From the NCBI GenBank assembly GCA_000827205.1, contig KN832565.1, positions 457,525 through 521,524 of the forward strand: a stretch of DNA of 64,000 nt, read 5' to 3'. A program made the position numbers and the translations under genes. Position 1 is the stretch's first letter. Every line of letters begins with the position of its first letter. The DNA is from Plicaturopsis crispa FD-325 SS-3 (taxonomy: Eukaryota; Basidiomycota; Agaricomycetes; Amylocorticiales; Amylocorticiaceae). This document shows, in pieces, positions 49,500 through 59,599 of the stretch. A model generated the notes under the pieces. The model saw only the letters and a list, made by a program, of their open reading frames with translations, was not told the DNA's origin and did no database searches.

Positions 49500-49871
49500 G
49501 ATCGTTTTCTGCAAGTTAGAAATCGTGTTGTTGGGCTCAAAGTATGAGCTTGCGAATACGAGCGAGCACAACGCGTGCTTTCTATTCAGCGTGAACTGAG
49601 TCGATTCACTCACGAGCCGGGAACGCAGTTCCGCGGCGACTGCTCTGCGTCTCTCGTCTTCTCCCACACTCCCACATCTCAGTTTCGACATCGCTCAGTT
49701 TTCTCTTATATGTATTGCTTGCTGGTGCTCTCTAGGATCTCTGGGCTGTCTATAGTAAACTCCTAGGCAACAAGCAATGTTTGGTGGAAGAACTGAAGGG
49801 GTTGGTCTCTTGATCAACCGACCATTAGGATGCGTCTGGCATAGCTTGTACGCTGCGGGACGCGTGTTACG

Positions 49872-50750
49872 CGTCGGAAGGACTAGCAGAGGAGGCTCGG
49901 GTGCGTTTTTCTTATACTTTGAGTCATGTATCGCGCGTCGGGGATGCTTGGGAAGCGGAGCAGTGACCATCTGTGGCGAGGCGGACGCGTCGTCGAGCGC
50001 GTTATCGCCTCAAAGTCGTAGACGACGGTGCATGTGCATACCAGATGCGTTCCGTGGGGATCCAGGCTGAAGCAGGACAGGAGGAGCGGCGTCCGCAGGC
50101 GGGAAGGACGCGTCAAACGCGTAGCAGCATCTGAAGGATGCTTAAAAATGCGTGCCATGCCTCTCAGATAGAGCTGAGGGCGCGTCGTATCACTAGTAAA
50201 CGGGTCGTGGTACTCTAGTGGTCACCTGGTCACTGGCAGAGGTGGGACTTTGCGAACGACCGGTGAGCGTTAGAGCGTCCCAAGGACGTATGGCGCGGAC
50301 GGCGCGATTACTCGGCGGCTTGGGGCGGCTAATAGATGGACACAAGGACGCTCTTTGCGTCTCTTATGTCAGCCCGTGTGGTTTGGGTGACAGAACACGC
50401 ATCCAAAGGACGGGGGGTATTAAGCTTGGTTGACGGCGAGCGCCTGCACGTCCGAAGGACGCACGGTAGCAGTGCATGCTGCGCTCACGTTGTAGACGAT
50501 TGCGGAGTGCCTGGCCTTGGGGGCGAGGCGGTGTGACGGCTAGAATCAGCGCGGGGCGCCTGGAGGTTTTGTTCTAGCGCGTATTCGACGGCGTACACGG
50601 GTGCGTCTAAAGGACGTATACGTGGGCTGTACATGAGCGGCTTGTGCACCTAAGACTAATTGGGAGCAACGAGACCTGCAACGGTCCCAGTTAGCAGGTG
50701 TCAACGAACACGAACACGCGAGGGGAAAAAACTCTCGCGTCTGAAGGACG
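49872..50750. repeat. Dispersed array of short hairpin motifs (CRTCY-RAA-GGAYG type)
   Basis: At least six copies of a 13-17-nt stem-loop lie in non-coding DNA: 50126-50142, 50276-50288, about 50399-50412 (one mismatch), 50449-50461, 50604-50616 and 50738-50750. Typical members are CGTCCGAAGGACG and CGTCCCAAGGACG, with a 5-bp stem and a 3-nt loop. A weaker relative lies at 49872-49883. The arms of 50126-50142 changed together (GCATC/GATGC), so pairing is kept. The spacing is irregular, between about 50 and 155 nt. Confidence 0.6.
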
Positions 50751-51179
50751 AACCATCAACGGTCGATGGAGAGTGGCCGCCTTTTGTGAAGCTACCGAAG
50801 CGGTACTCTGGACGCTATGAAGTGTTGTTTCTCAACAGGATCCGGCGGCAGCGGACTTGTAAGGACCGATTTGTCGGTAGAGCATAAGCTCTGGGCCCGC
50901 GAGGGGTCGGTTGTTCCTTTGTTGCAATCACCGCCTTGCGACATAGGCAGTGTCGTCTGACATGCACGCAGGGGTCGCGGTGTGACACCGCGCCTTCACG
51001 GTCTACTAATCGTGGTCGTTATTTATGTCTTAGGTATCATGGCGATCTGCCGTGCCGCCGTGTTAGCACGACACTGGCGGGTGGAACGAGCGTGCTATAA
51101 GGTGAGTCGTCAACTTATTCTTTCCCCCTCTCGATCCCACATTCTCGACGTACTTCGTCAAGGGGATGCTACCCATCTT

Positions 51180-52390
51180 TATATGAAGTGTGGTTTTTGT
51201 TGCCTACGCGCACTCGGCAGCACCGTCTGTGCGGGTGTCTGTGCGGGTGTGCTGCAGTGTCGTCTGCTGGAGTTGATGTGCGGTGCCGTCCGCACCTCTA
51301 CGGCAACAGTGTAAACTGTCCGTAGCGTTACAGTGTTGGCTGGCGCAACTCAACACGTATCTCGGGTACGTTGCGGTGTCGTCCGCTCGGGTTGGTGTGC
51401 GTGAGTTGTCCGCACACCTGCGGAAACAGTTGCAGGCTGTCCGTAGCGCTGCAGCACAGGCTGGCGCGACCCTTCGTTCTCAAGGCGTATCCGGCAGCGT
51501 GGCTGCGCGGGTGCGTCGCGGTGTCGTCCGCAGGGGTTGGTGTGCGTGAGCTGTCCGCACACCTGCGGAAACAGTTGTAGGCTGTCCGTAGCGCTGCAGC
51601 ACAGGCTGGCGCGACCTTTTCATTCTCAAGGCGTGGTTGCGAGGGTGCGTCGCAGTGTCGTCTGCGAGGACCGGTGTGCGTGAGTTGTCCGCACATCTGC
51701 GGAAACAGGCGTTGGCTGTCTGTAGCGCTGCAGCACAGGCTGGCGCGACTGTTCGTTCTCAAGGCACATCCGGCAGTGTAACTGCGTGGGTGTGTCGCGG
51801 TGTTGCCCACATGGGTCGGTGTACAAGAGCTGTCCGCAAATCGGCGGAGTTGTCGGCTCTCCATGGCGCTGCAGCTTCAGCTGGCGCTACTTATTTCTTT
51901 CCCGAGACGTGCCCGGTAGTGCTGTTGCGCGGGAACATCATATATTATCCCCTTGAGCGGGGTACAGGTTTCTGTTGGTAGCGGCGCTACAACACTGGTT
52001 GGTGTGGCGTTGTCCACATTGCAGTATTGGCCGGCGTGTTGCAGCAGTGTTGTAGCATCGGCTGGCACTGAGCTGGAGTATGAGGGTAGAATAGTCTGCC
52101 CCGCAGTGTTATCCGCACGGGTGCATCGCGGTGCCGTCCGCACGGGTCGGGTGCGGAAACAGAGGGGGGCTGTCCGCGGCGCTGCAGCTGCGGCTGGCGC
52201 GTCTCTTCGTTCTCTCTCGAGGTGTGTCCGGCAAAGTAGCCGCGCGGGCGCGTCACGATGTTGTCCCGAGCGGGGTATGGGTATCCGTCAATAACAGCGC
52301 TGCAGCACCGGCTAGCGCTGTGTCGTCGGTCACGTTGCAGCAATGGCTGGCGTGTTTTCGGTGGTGTTCCAGCATGGGCTGGCACTAGAT
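51180..52390. repeat. Degenerate tandem repeat array, unit about 120-160 bp
   Basis: A unit containing CTGTCCGTAGCGCTGCAGCA, CAGGCTGGCGCGAC and a GTGTGCGTGAG/CTGTCCGCACACCTGCGG segment repeats head to tail. Anchors lie at 51316, 51437, 51582, 51716, 51857 and 52170, the last gap being about two units. Divergence grows to the right. Long open frames on both strands here are translations of the repeat and are not taken as genes. Confidence 0.75.
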
Positions 52391-53535
52391 GGTTGTGTGG
52401 GTGAGTCGTAATAGTCTCCGCGAGGATACTAGAATGGAGTGTAGTGCTCTAATGGCAGGTGATATGTTCGGGTTTGTTTATTGTTAGATCTTGTCGTATG
52501 GGGTCCGTAGGTGCCTTCTTGGCCGGCGCACATTGGGACAGGCGGCGAGTTGCATGCTGCACTGTCTATGTACAGTTTAGATTGTGCCGTTGGGTAGCCG
52601 TGGTGTACACGACCGCCGGGAAATTTAAGTGGAAGTCGTACTACGGGTTGCGTTTGCATCGCGCAGTTGTTCAGTATCGCCTGAGTGCTCTCACAGCATA
52701 GGTTTTTAACTGCGAGCTGAATACCAGCGATTTCGCGTGTTAAGTTACGGGTTGCAGGCTGCGATAGGTGGATTATGCGGTCCATTATTGTCACTGACAT
52801 CTTCACCCGAGGCCCGGGTGGTACCAAGTATAGTACCTGTGTAGCGGTGTTTCTCTATGCTCGACATAGGGTAATGATGAGGCCATCCATGGGTCGCAGA
52901 CATCGTATCCCACGTTGCTTAGTTTGTATAGGTGGTCATTGGATAATGCTTGCTGAGGATGAGCGGACAGGTCTGTCAGTGTCTGATGACATGCATGCAT
53001 CCGTCTTATGAGTGTTAGATCATAGTCTACGGGCGGTGTATTCTAGTAAAGCGAAGGCCGAAGACTCAAAGCGGCACGGTTGCATCTTGCTCATTTTGCT
53101 GAGTTTCCGGCCGCGTGCCTCAAGGTGGCGACGTTTACTAGCACGTACATCACCCTGTGTAGCCGGGACGGTCGTGGATAATCGGGGGCCGTGGATACTA
53201 AGTATTCTTGCTGGCTGTATGCAAATTGACGTCCTCCTCGATGTCGGAGTACCTTTGGGTTGCCAATGCAGTAGCACAGATTTGCTGTGTTTTTGTTTGG
53301 CACGATATCTGTCGGCCATTGAAGCTGCAGCCACAATAGACTAAATTCGGGCTGGTAAGTTGGGCTATAAACCGGCTCATAACATCATATCGGCCCTCTC
53401 TTGACTCATGGTTTTGGGTGAGTCGGATCTTCGGAATGAAGTTTCGACTGTTGTTGAGCCTTCGCTCGGGTTGGGTATAGTCTCACTTCAATTTGGAAGT
53501 GCAGCCGCTGGACTTTACCTGAACGCTTCGCGCTC
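52391..53535. other. Gene-poor stretch, nothing recognised
   Basis: No reading frame, RNA motif or repeat with support was found between the tandem array and the fold-back sequence. The stretch may hold old transposon remains. Confidence 0.4.
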
Positions 53536-53654
53536 AAAGGTTTTGTTTCTGCGAATCCGAGCTGCCCGAGCAGGCAGCGTCGAGGTACGCGACCTTACGC
53601 GAAGGGGTCGCGTGATCCGAGGATTCAGTTCTCGGTCTCCAGAAACAAACCTTT
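53536..53654. repeat. Imperfect fold-back (inverted repeat) sequence
   Basis: AAAGGTTTTGTTTCTG at the left is matched in reverse complement by CAGAAACAAACCTTT at the right, one base shorter. Inside, GAATCC pairs with GGATTC and GCGACC with GGTCGC, so the segment could form a long bulged hairpin. It lies 45 bp left of the MITE. Confidence 0.55.
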
Positions 53655-53698
53655 CCCCAAAACCTGGAAAACAAATGAAATAAATTCTGAAAGAATTA

Positions 53699-54358
53699 CA
53701 GTGTAGCCCAGGTCCTTGGGCCACCCCAGGTCCTTGGGTCACGTCTGATAAAACATTCCGAAACCTGTTCCAATCATCCTGAGATTTTTATCCCTGCATG
53801 TACCATATATGTCTGACCTTCCCTGAAATTTTCAGCATTTTACGATGTCCCAGACCTTTGGAGCAGCGCCCGGTAGGGTAGGAAAATGGAAAACTCTATA
53901 ATTTTGACTTTCATTTTGTCTGAGCCATGAGTTTGAGCCAGAATTGTGCAGTGAAAATTTGACTAGCAAATACAGAGCTCCTTTGAGTCCACCCTTGAAA
54001 AAAAAATCGAGGCAAACAGGGCCAGGATGAGTTGACGAGGATAAAATTTCGTTTCGGCCAGGTGAGTGTGACACGCCGCGATGGAAAAGTACATGGCCGA
54101 CGCGGCGTGACTCTCTCGGACTCGACTCGTCCTTGCGGGGTCACACGCGCGTCACGCTGGCCCAAGGACCTGGTTTACTCGATTTCGAGCACTCCTTCGT
54201 GCTGATCAGTAGATGATACCACAAACTTTGTATTACAAGCTGAAAATTTAAGACAGAAACTGTGGTACAGGTTCTAAAGGAACTGTGTCTTCAGAGTGCG
54301 AGAAAAAAATGCGAGAAAACATTTTCATTCTCGTGGCCCAAGGACCTGGGCTACACTG
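53699..54358. mobile_element. Tc1/mariner-type MITE, 660 bp, TA target duplication
   Basis: Perfect 26-bp terminal inverted repeats lie at 53699-53724 and 54333-54358. They begin CAGTGTAGCC, typical of Tc1/mariner ends. TA dinucleotides flank both ends (53697-53698 and 54359-54360). A second, shorter copy of the repeat core (CCAGGTCCTTGGG) follows the left end and its complement lies near 54160-54178, as expected for subterminal transposase-binding sites. No transposase frame is present, so the element is non-autonomous. The perfect ends suggest it is young. Confidence 0.88.
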
Positions 54359-54716
54359 TAAATGCTTTGTAGAAAGCTTTCATTTGTTTTCCTTGACGAC
54401 GTCTACCTCACGCTATTAGAAAGCCAGCTGCGACGGCTGGGGGAGTCGTCATATTAGTCACCCGGACGACCACGTGGCGGCGACGCCGGCGACTGTGAGA
54501 CTCACGAAACCTCAAGAAACTCAGACCGGGACGCAGAGATTATGTATCTACAAGGGCTAGAAAGTTCGCCAGAAGTACTAGGCGAATAACTGATTTTCTT
54601 GCTATGAATGTACAACACGAGACCGAGGGCGAAGAGGAATGTCCATACGCGCCAATAGAATAAGTACCGATACACACAAGCACCCTTGCTCGAAACGAAT
54701 GGAACAATACCGTCCA

Positions 54717-56553
54717 TCATGTATCCTGGACGTAGTTTCCTAAGACGCGACTGGTCAGTTACATTATTCATGGAATAAACCACAAGAGAAATATATCTTA
54801 CCTGGGAAAACTCCTTGCTGGCCGTTAAGCCGGCCCGTCCACCAGTCTTCTGCGCTGGCCCCACGCTCGACGACCTCGATACGATCGCCGGTGTTAAACG
54901 ACAAATCACCGTCCGCCTGCGCAGCAAAGTCATACAGCGCAACAACATACTGCACAGGGGGCTCGACTTTTGGCTTCGGCTTCAGCGGTGGGGGCGGAGG
55001 GGGTGCCTTTCGAGCAATCGAGCCGGAGCTACTCGCGCTAGGCGCACTGTACGGGGGCGGCGCCGCGACGAAAGCTGGAGGTGGGGGTGGTGGAGCCTTT
55101 TTGGAGAAGGTAGATGCATTCGAGGCTGCCCGCGAGGGGGGAGCGGCGCGCGAATGAGACGTAGAGGCGGAAGAGGTTGTCGTAGCAGAGGGAGAACGAC
55201 CTAGGCTTGCACCTCCTGCTCCTCGGTTTGCTTGCACTAGTCTCGCTACGAGTGGGTGAGGTCAGTGGGTTGGCTCCAGTGGTGAATTGATTCTCATACA
55301 TGTGGATATGATGCGCTTAGTGATCGCCATTTCTTCTATAGTCTGCCAGGCATCCGTACGTTTTTCCTCGTAGTCGGCTTGGATTTGTGCGCCAGGGACT
55401 GAGGTCACGTCATACTTTCCTTCTGCATATGTATTGAGTTTGTCCAGCAGGAGATAGTAAATGTTAAGCCTAGACGGGCACCTCAGCATCGTATGGACAA
55501 TTACCTGGGGGAGTACTCACTGCATGTAAAAGAACGAATGGAAAAGGGGATCGATGAACTGCGTTGAAAGCTGCATGAAGCGTGGAAGATCTTGTTTCAA
55601 AGCATTGTTGATGTAGTCGTACTCTGTCGTCGCGATTTCAAAATCTTGTTCAAGCTGGAAGGTGGAAGGAAAGCGAAGAATAAGCAAGAAACGGGTTAAA
55701 TCGGACAACGTGATAGACGCACTTTAAAGAGATTCTTCTCGTCGCTGAGTGATTTCTCCTTCTTGTCTCGTAGTTTAGTTAACGAATTATTAAATCGATC
55801 ATAATCCATTAGCTACGCAAATCCAGAGATTAGTCCATTTAACGCAAAACATGACGCGGGTCAACGTACTTTATGGTCTCGCTTCGTTATGCTCTTCCTG
55901 ATCAACTTCAGCACGCCCTGCATCTCCTTCGTTGGGCCCACAATCCTACTCTCGATCAATTCAAGCTCGGGCGCCACGGCCGAACGCAGCTCTTCGAGAG
56001 CAATGCTGTATGCGTCCACGTTGCGGACGGTCTCCGCAGCCTCGGGGTGCTTTCCAATGAGATCGTATTCCCCGGCAATGGGATGAAACAGCGCCGCAAA
56101 ATGAGTTGCGAACCCGGCACCAGAGGTGAATAGAGCTATCACACGGGCGTGACACGACGACACGCGACAGGAACAGCAATTGCGGTATTTAGTGAGCAGG
56201 CACGTATGCCATAGACTGATGGGAGACATACAGTTCGTAGCATCCATGAATGCTTTAGTGTCCTTCAGCAGCTTCTCCGTAGCCTGTTCCATGGTCCCGA
56301 TGTGACGCTGATATTCATCGAATTCGGGATCCGCAGACTCTACCACAGAGCAACGCAGAACAACGTCAGACGATCCCCGATCGAAGGCACCTGTTCGCAG
56401 CGGAGACGACTCTCACTCTTGGACATCCCGACCTTCGTGGTCAGCATGTGCGGCGTCCTGGCGCGAACACAAACAGCATCAGCATTCGGACGACAATAAT
56501 CGCGCGTCATTGGGGAGGACGTACCGCTTTATCGTCTTCGTGAAACCCTTCAT
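54717..56553 (-). CDS. RVS167: Amphiphysin-type BAR-SH3 protein (Rvs167/Hob1-like)
   Basis: The protein shapes membranes and links to actin during endocytosis. The start MKGFTKTIKRTPHMLTTKVGMSKKS is the family N-terminus, rebuilt over two introns. The BAR domain runs from DPEFDEYQRHIGTMEQATEKLL through GVLKLIRKSITKRDHKLMDYDRFNN, FKLEQDFEIATTEYDYINNALKQDLPRFM and YYLLLDKLNTYAEG. A linker rich in Ser, Ala and polyproline follows (KAPPPPPPAF, RKAPPPPPPLKPK). The C-terminal SH3 domain is [48 protein letters not shown], finishing at QDT. About nine introns were placed. It is divergent from SBDS with 265 nt between the starts. Confidence 0.92.
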
Positions 56554-56818
56554 ACTGGCAGGAGATGAGTGTCAAGACCAAAAGCTGTACCGACGCCCGA
56601 CGTTGACCGCCTGCGCTTGCAATTGCAGTCCGGAACTGATACAGCCGCTGACGTAATCCTACCATCTTTCTCCGCGAAATTGCGCCGCCGCGACCGAAAT
56701 CTAATTTCTTGACTCTCCTTGACTCTGACTTCATCTACAACGGCGATATAAAATCCTCGAACTCATTTAGTACGCCACCAGTACACGCCAGTACACGCCG
56801 CAGCGATTGCCTCTCGCG
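56554..56818. promoter_or_regulatory. Bidirectional promoter, RVS167-like / SBDS
   Basis: This 265-nt spacer must hold both 5' UTRs and promoters. A repeated CCAGTACACGCCAGTACACGCC sits just before the SBDS start, near 56778-56800. Confidence 0.55.
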
Positions 56819-57865
56819 ATGGTGATTCAACAGCCCTCCAACCAGATCAGGTGAATGACATCGATATTCTCCTTTTCGTTCAGCAGACAACTCATACACG
56901 TTCTTCAGACTCACAAATGTCTCGATAGTCCGCCTCAAGAAGGGGGGAAAGCGGTTCGAAGTGCGTGCGTATCTCCGGTCAATCCGGCAGCTCCTACTTA
57001 CCTGATCGGCCCCTGCAGATCGCGTGCTATAAGAATAAAGTGCAGGAATGGCGGAACGGCGTGTACGCATCCTCCGTACCTGCAGATCTAACCGTCAGAA
57101 CTGACGATCGTGCATATGTATCGATAGCGAGACCAATCTTGACGATGTCCTGCAAATTGCAAACGTCTTCGTAAATGTCTCGAAGGGCGAGTTCGCGAAG
57201 ACGGGTGACCTCCAAAAGGCATTCGGATCAACCGAGGTGAACGACGTTGTAAAGGAGGTATGTGGAATCGGATATCTTCACCGCTCTTTTCTCTCGCTGA
57301 CTTGCTCGCCAGATCCTGAAGAAGGGCGAAGTTCAAGTGGGTGACAAGGAGCGCGAACACGATCTCACATCGCTACGAAAAGAGATCGCGACGCTCGTCG
57401 CCGAGAAATGCGTTGATCCGTCGACGCAACGGCCTTACCCCGTAGGCATGATCGAAAAGGCGATGACAGAAGCAGGCTACAGCGTCAAGCAAAACAAGAC
57501 AGCCAAATCCCAGGTATGCGCCACTTATGTACTCCCGCAGTGTATGCGCAGCCTCCTCACGTACGTTATTCAATCAGGTCTCCGAATGTATAAAACTCCT
57601 GCAATCGGATTCGCAATTGCCAATCCAGCGCGCACGTATGCGCGTGCGCGTGACGATGCCCACGAAGGACGGCAAGCGCCTGCGCGAGGGTATCGTCGAC
57701 GGCGCAGAGAAGGTCGAGGTCGACGAGATGGGCCAGGAGGAGTGGGAGACCGTAATGCTTATCGATCCCGGCCAGTTCCGCATCATCAACGAGGTGCTGC
57801 AGAAGGAGTGCAAGGGCCGTGGGCGCATCGAGACGCTGACGTTTGCGGCGACTGCGGATTCCTGA
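56819..57865 (+). CDS. SDO1: Ribosome maturation protein SBDS/Sdo1
   Basis: SBDS works with the GTPase Efl1 to release Tif6/eIF6 from pre-60S subunits. Exons join to MVIQQPSNQIRLTNVSIVRLKKGGKRFE, IACYKNKVQEWRNGVETNLDDVLQI, VFVNVSKGEFAKTGDLQKAFG, EVQVGDKEREHDLTSLRKEIATLVAEKCVDP, RPYPVGMIEKAMTEAGYSVKQNKTAKSQ and the C-terminal domain ARMRVRVTMPTKDGKRLREGI. All three SBDS domains are present and the length, about 250 residues, is normal. It ends FAATADS. About five introns fit gt-ag signals. The start is the ATG just before the family N-terminus. Confidence 0.93.
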
Positions 57866-58175
57866 GCTGCGGGTGTGCCTCGCGGTTGTGTATATGGAGG
57901 AATGGAGGCTGGTTTTGAATTTGGAAGAAATAAATGTATGTTCGAATGCTCGCCGATTTTGTTCACGTTCTTACGCGCAGCTGTAAAGTTGTATCACCTG
58001 CATGTGAATTGCACGGTTGTAGTTTGCATCAAAGGTTAAACTGGCATCGATCCATGCCTCTTGCGCCTGAATAGAAGAAAACTGGGCGCTTAGGAGAACA
58101 CGCTGTAAGTGCGAGGGGAGTTTGAACGACGTTATAAGCGTAGAGAACGTCTGCTCCGGCCTCCCCAACAGTCCA

Positions 58176-59070
58176 ATGCCATCCACCCTATCCGTAGACC
58201 CCGCACCGGGACCATTAAATTCATGGGACCCATCACGCCCACCCTCCTCCCTAGAGCCTGCATCTGAGCCATCAACCGGCCAGATACGACGCGACCCACG
58301 ATTCTTTTTCGATGACGGAAACATCGTCTTCAAGGTGCGCTCTCCGAGAGCCACTGCTCAGGTCTGCATGAAGCTGACTAGCTGCGGTGTATCTCTTTTA
58401 TTAGGTCGAACATACTCTGTTCAATTTGCACCGCTACATTCTGATACGCCATGTCGGTGTTCTCCGCGATATGCTTTCCGTCCCCCAGCCGGAGACAGTC
58501 GTCGAGGGCACCTCTGCCGATTCCCCGATTGAGTTGCCGGGAATAACCAGCGTAGCCTTCAAAGCTTTCATTCAGTTTCTATACACCCAGTAAGTCTATA
58601 CGCTCTGCGTGCTCGGGGTTTCTTTCTGACATCCTCGTGGTCCTAGGAAAATCGAACCGGACGTGCAGTATACTCCTCAAGAATGGTACTTTGTTGCGCG
58701 GATCGCGCACCTATACGTTTCTCGGGACGTCGAAATCTACGCTATCCAACAGCTTAGGGAAACAAAAACCTTCGTCAAGCTTGTCATGCTGGGCGTAGAG
58801 TTCAGCGACGAGGAGCTTCGCTTCGAAGGGTACAAAGGATATTCGAGTCGTGAGGATTGCCTTTCCCGCGATGAAGCCGACGGTCTGGACAAAAACGAGG
58901 TTCTGCGACTTACTGCTTACCGTGATGCTATCCTTCAACATGGCCAGTCCGGTTCGTATCCTATTCATGCTCAAGCTGGGGCTGCGGCCCCGGGGAAAGA
59001 TAATCGTCGCAGGTCTCAGCTAGCGGACAGAAAGGCACTTTTCACGCATTGCATCTCCCGTTATTACTAG
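58176..59070 (+). CDS. BTB/POZ domain protein
   Basis: This small basidiomycete-type BTB protein has three exons. After an acidic, Pro/Ser-rich start (MPSTLSVDPAPGPLNSWDPS), the BTB fold begins at RRDPRFFFDDGNIVFKVEHTLFNLHRYIL and continues with VGVLRDMLSVPQPE and ITSVAFKAFIQFLYT. A C-terminal helical part includes EWYFVARIAHLYVSRDVEIYAIQQL. The BTB fold mediates dimerisation or binding to Cullin-3; the partner and function are unknown. Introns lie after IVFK and at YTQ|K. The first in-frame ATG in a plausible context was chosen. The next 583 nt (59071-59653) hold no supported gene. Confidence 0.78.
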
Positions 59071-59599
59071 TTGTTTCGGTAATCTAAAACTATATTGACA
59101 TTGATACCACCCACTCCTTCGCTCCTTTCCCGCCTGCGGATAAAGTCCTTGTCACGGTCGCGTCTACCATCACAATCAAAGGCACAGGGCAGAGCGCTGC
59201 GGGCGTAGTGTCTGGCAGGTCCAAAACGCGGACAGTCCACCGCCAGTTTCATGCGGAGGGTCACCGGTCACCGTGTCAATGCTTGAAACTGACTCGGAGG
59301 GAGAGGAGAGCATGACCGATTTCAGTCGGGCATGATCCTCAATACTTGGGGTTAACATGACGCCTCCGCACGGTTGGACATACGCACCACGATTTACACT
59401 GCATTGAAGAAAACTTGACTACGATGGACGTTTGTGCACCGAAGAAACAATGATCTATGATAACTCGAGACACTGGGCGTTAAACTTGAGACAGGGTGAT
59501 TCATTCAATAATTAATCTGTGCGCATAAACGCATCAGCATACATGCATGGAAAATGCTGCCAAACGGACGTTACAAGTGCTGTATACTGGTGACACACT

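Noticed and set aside
51328-51864. Minus-strand open frame of 178 codons with repeated Cys/Thr/His blocks
   Set aside because: It is the translation of the degenerate tandem repeat; the opposite strand is equally open.
53832-54165. Small minus-strand frames inside the MITE considered as transposase remains
   Set aside because: Too short, with no DDE or HTH motif visible; the element looks non-autonomous.
59176-59358. Small minus-strand frame starting MLTPSIEDHARLKSVML
   Set aside because: Only 60 codons, no homologue recognised and no promoter or splice evidence.
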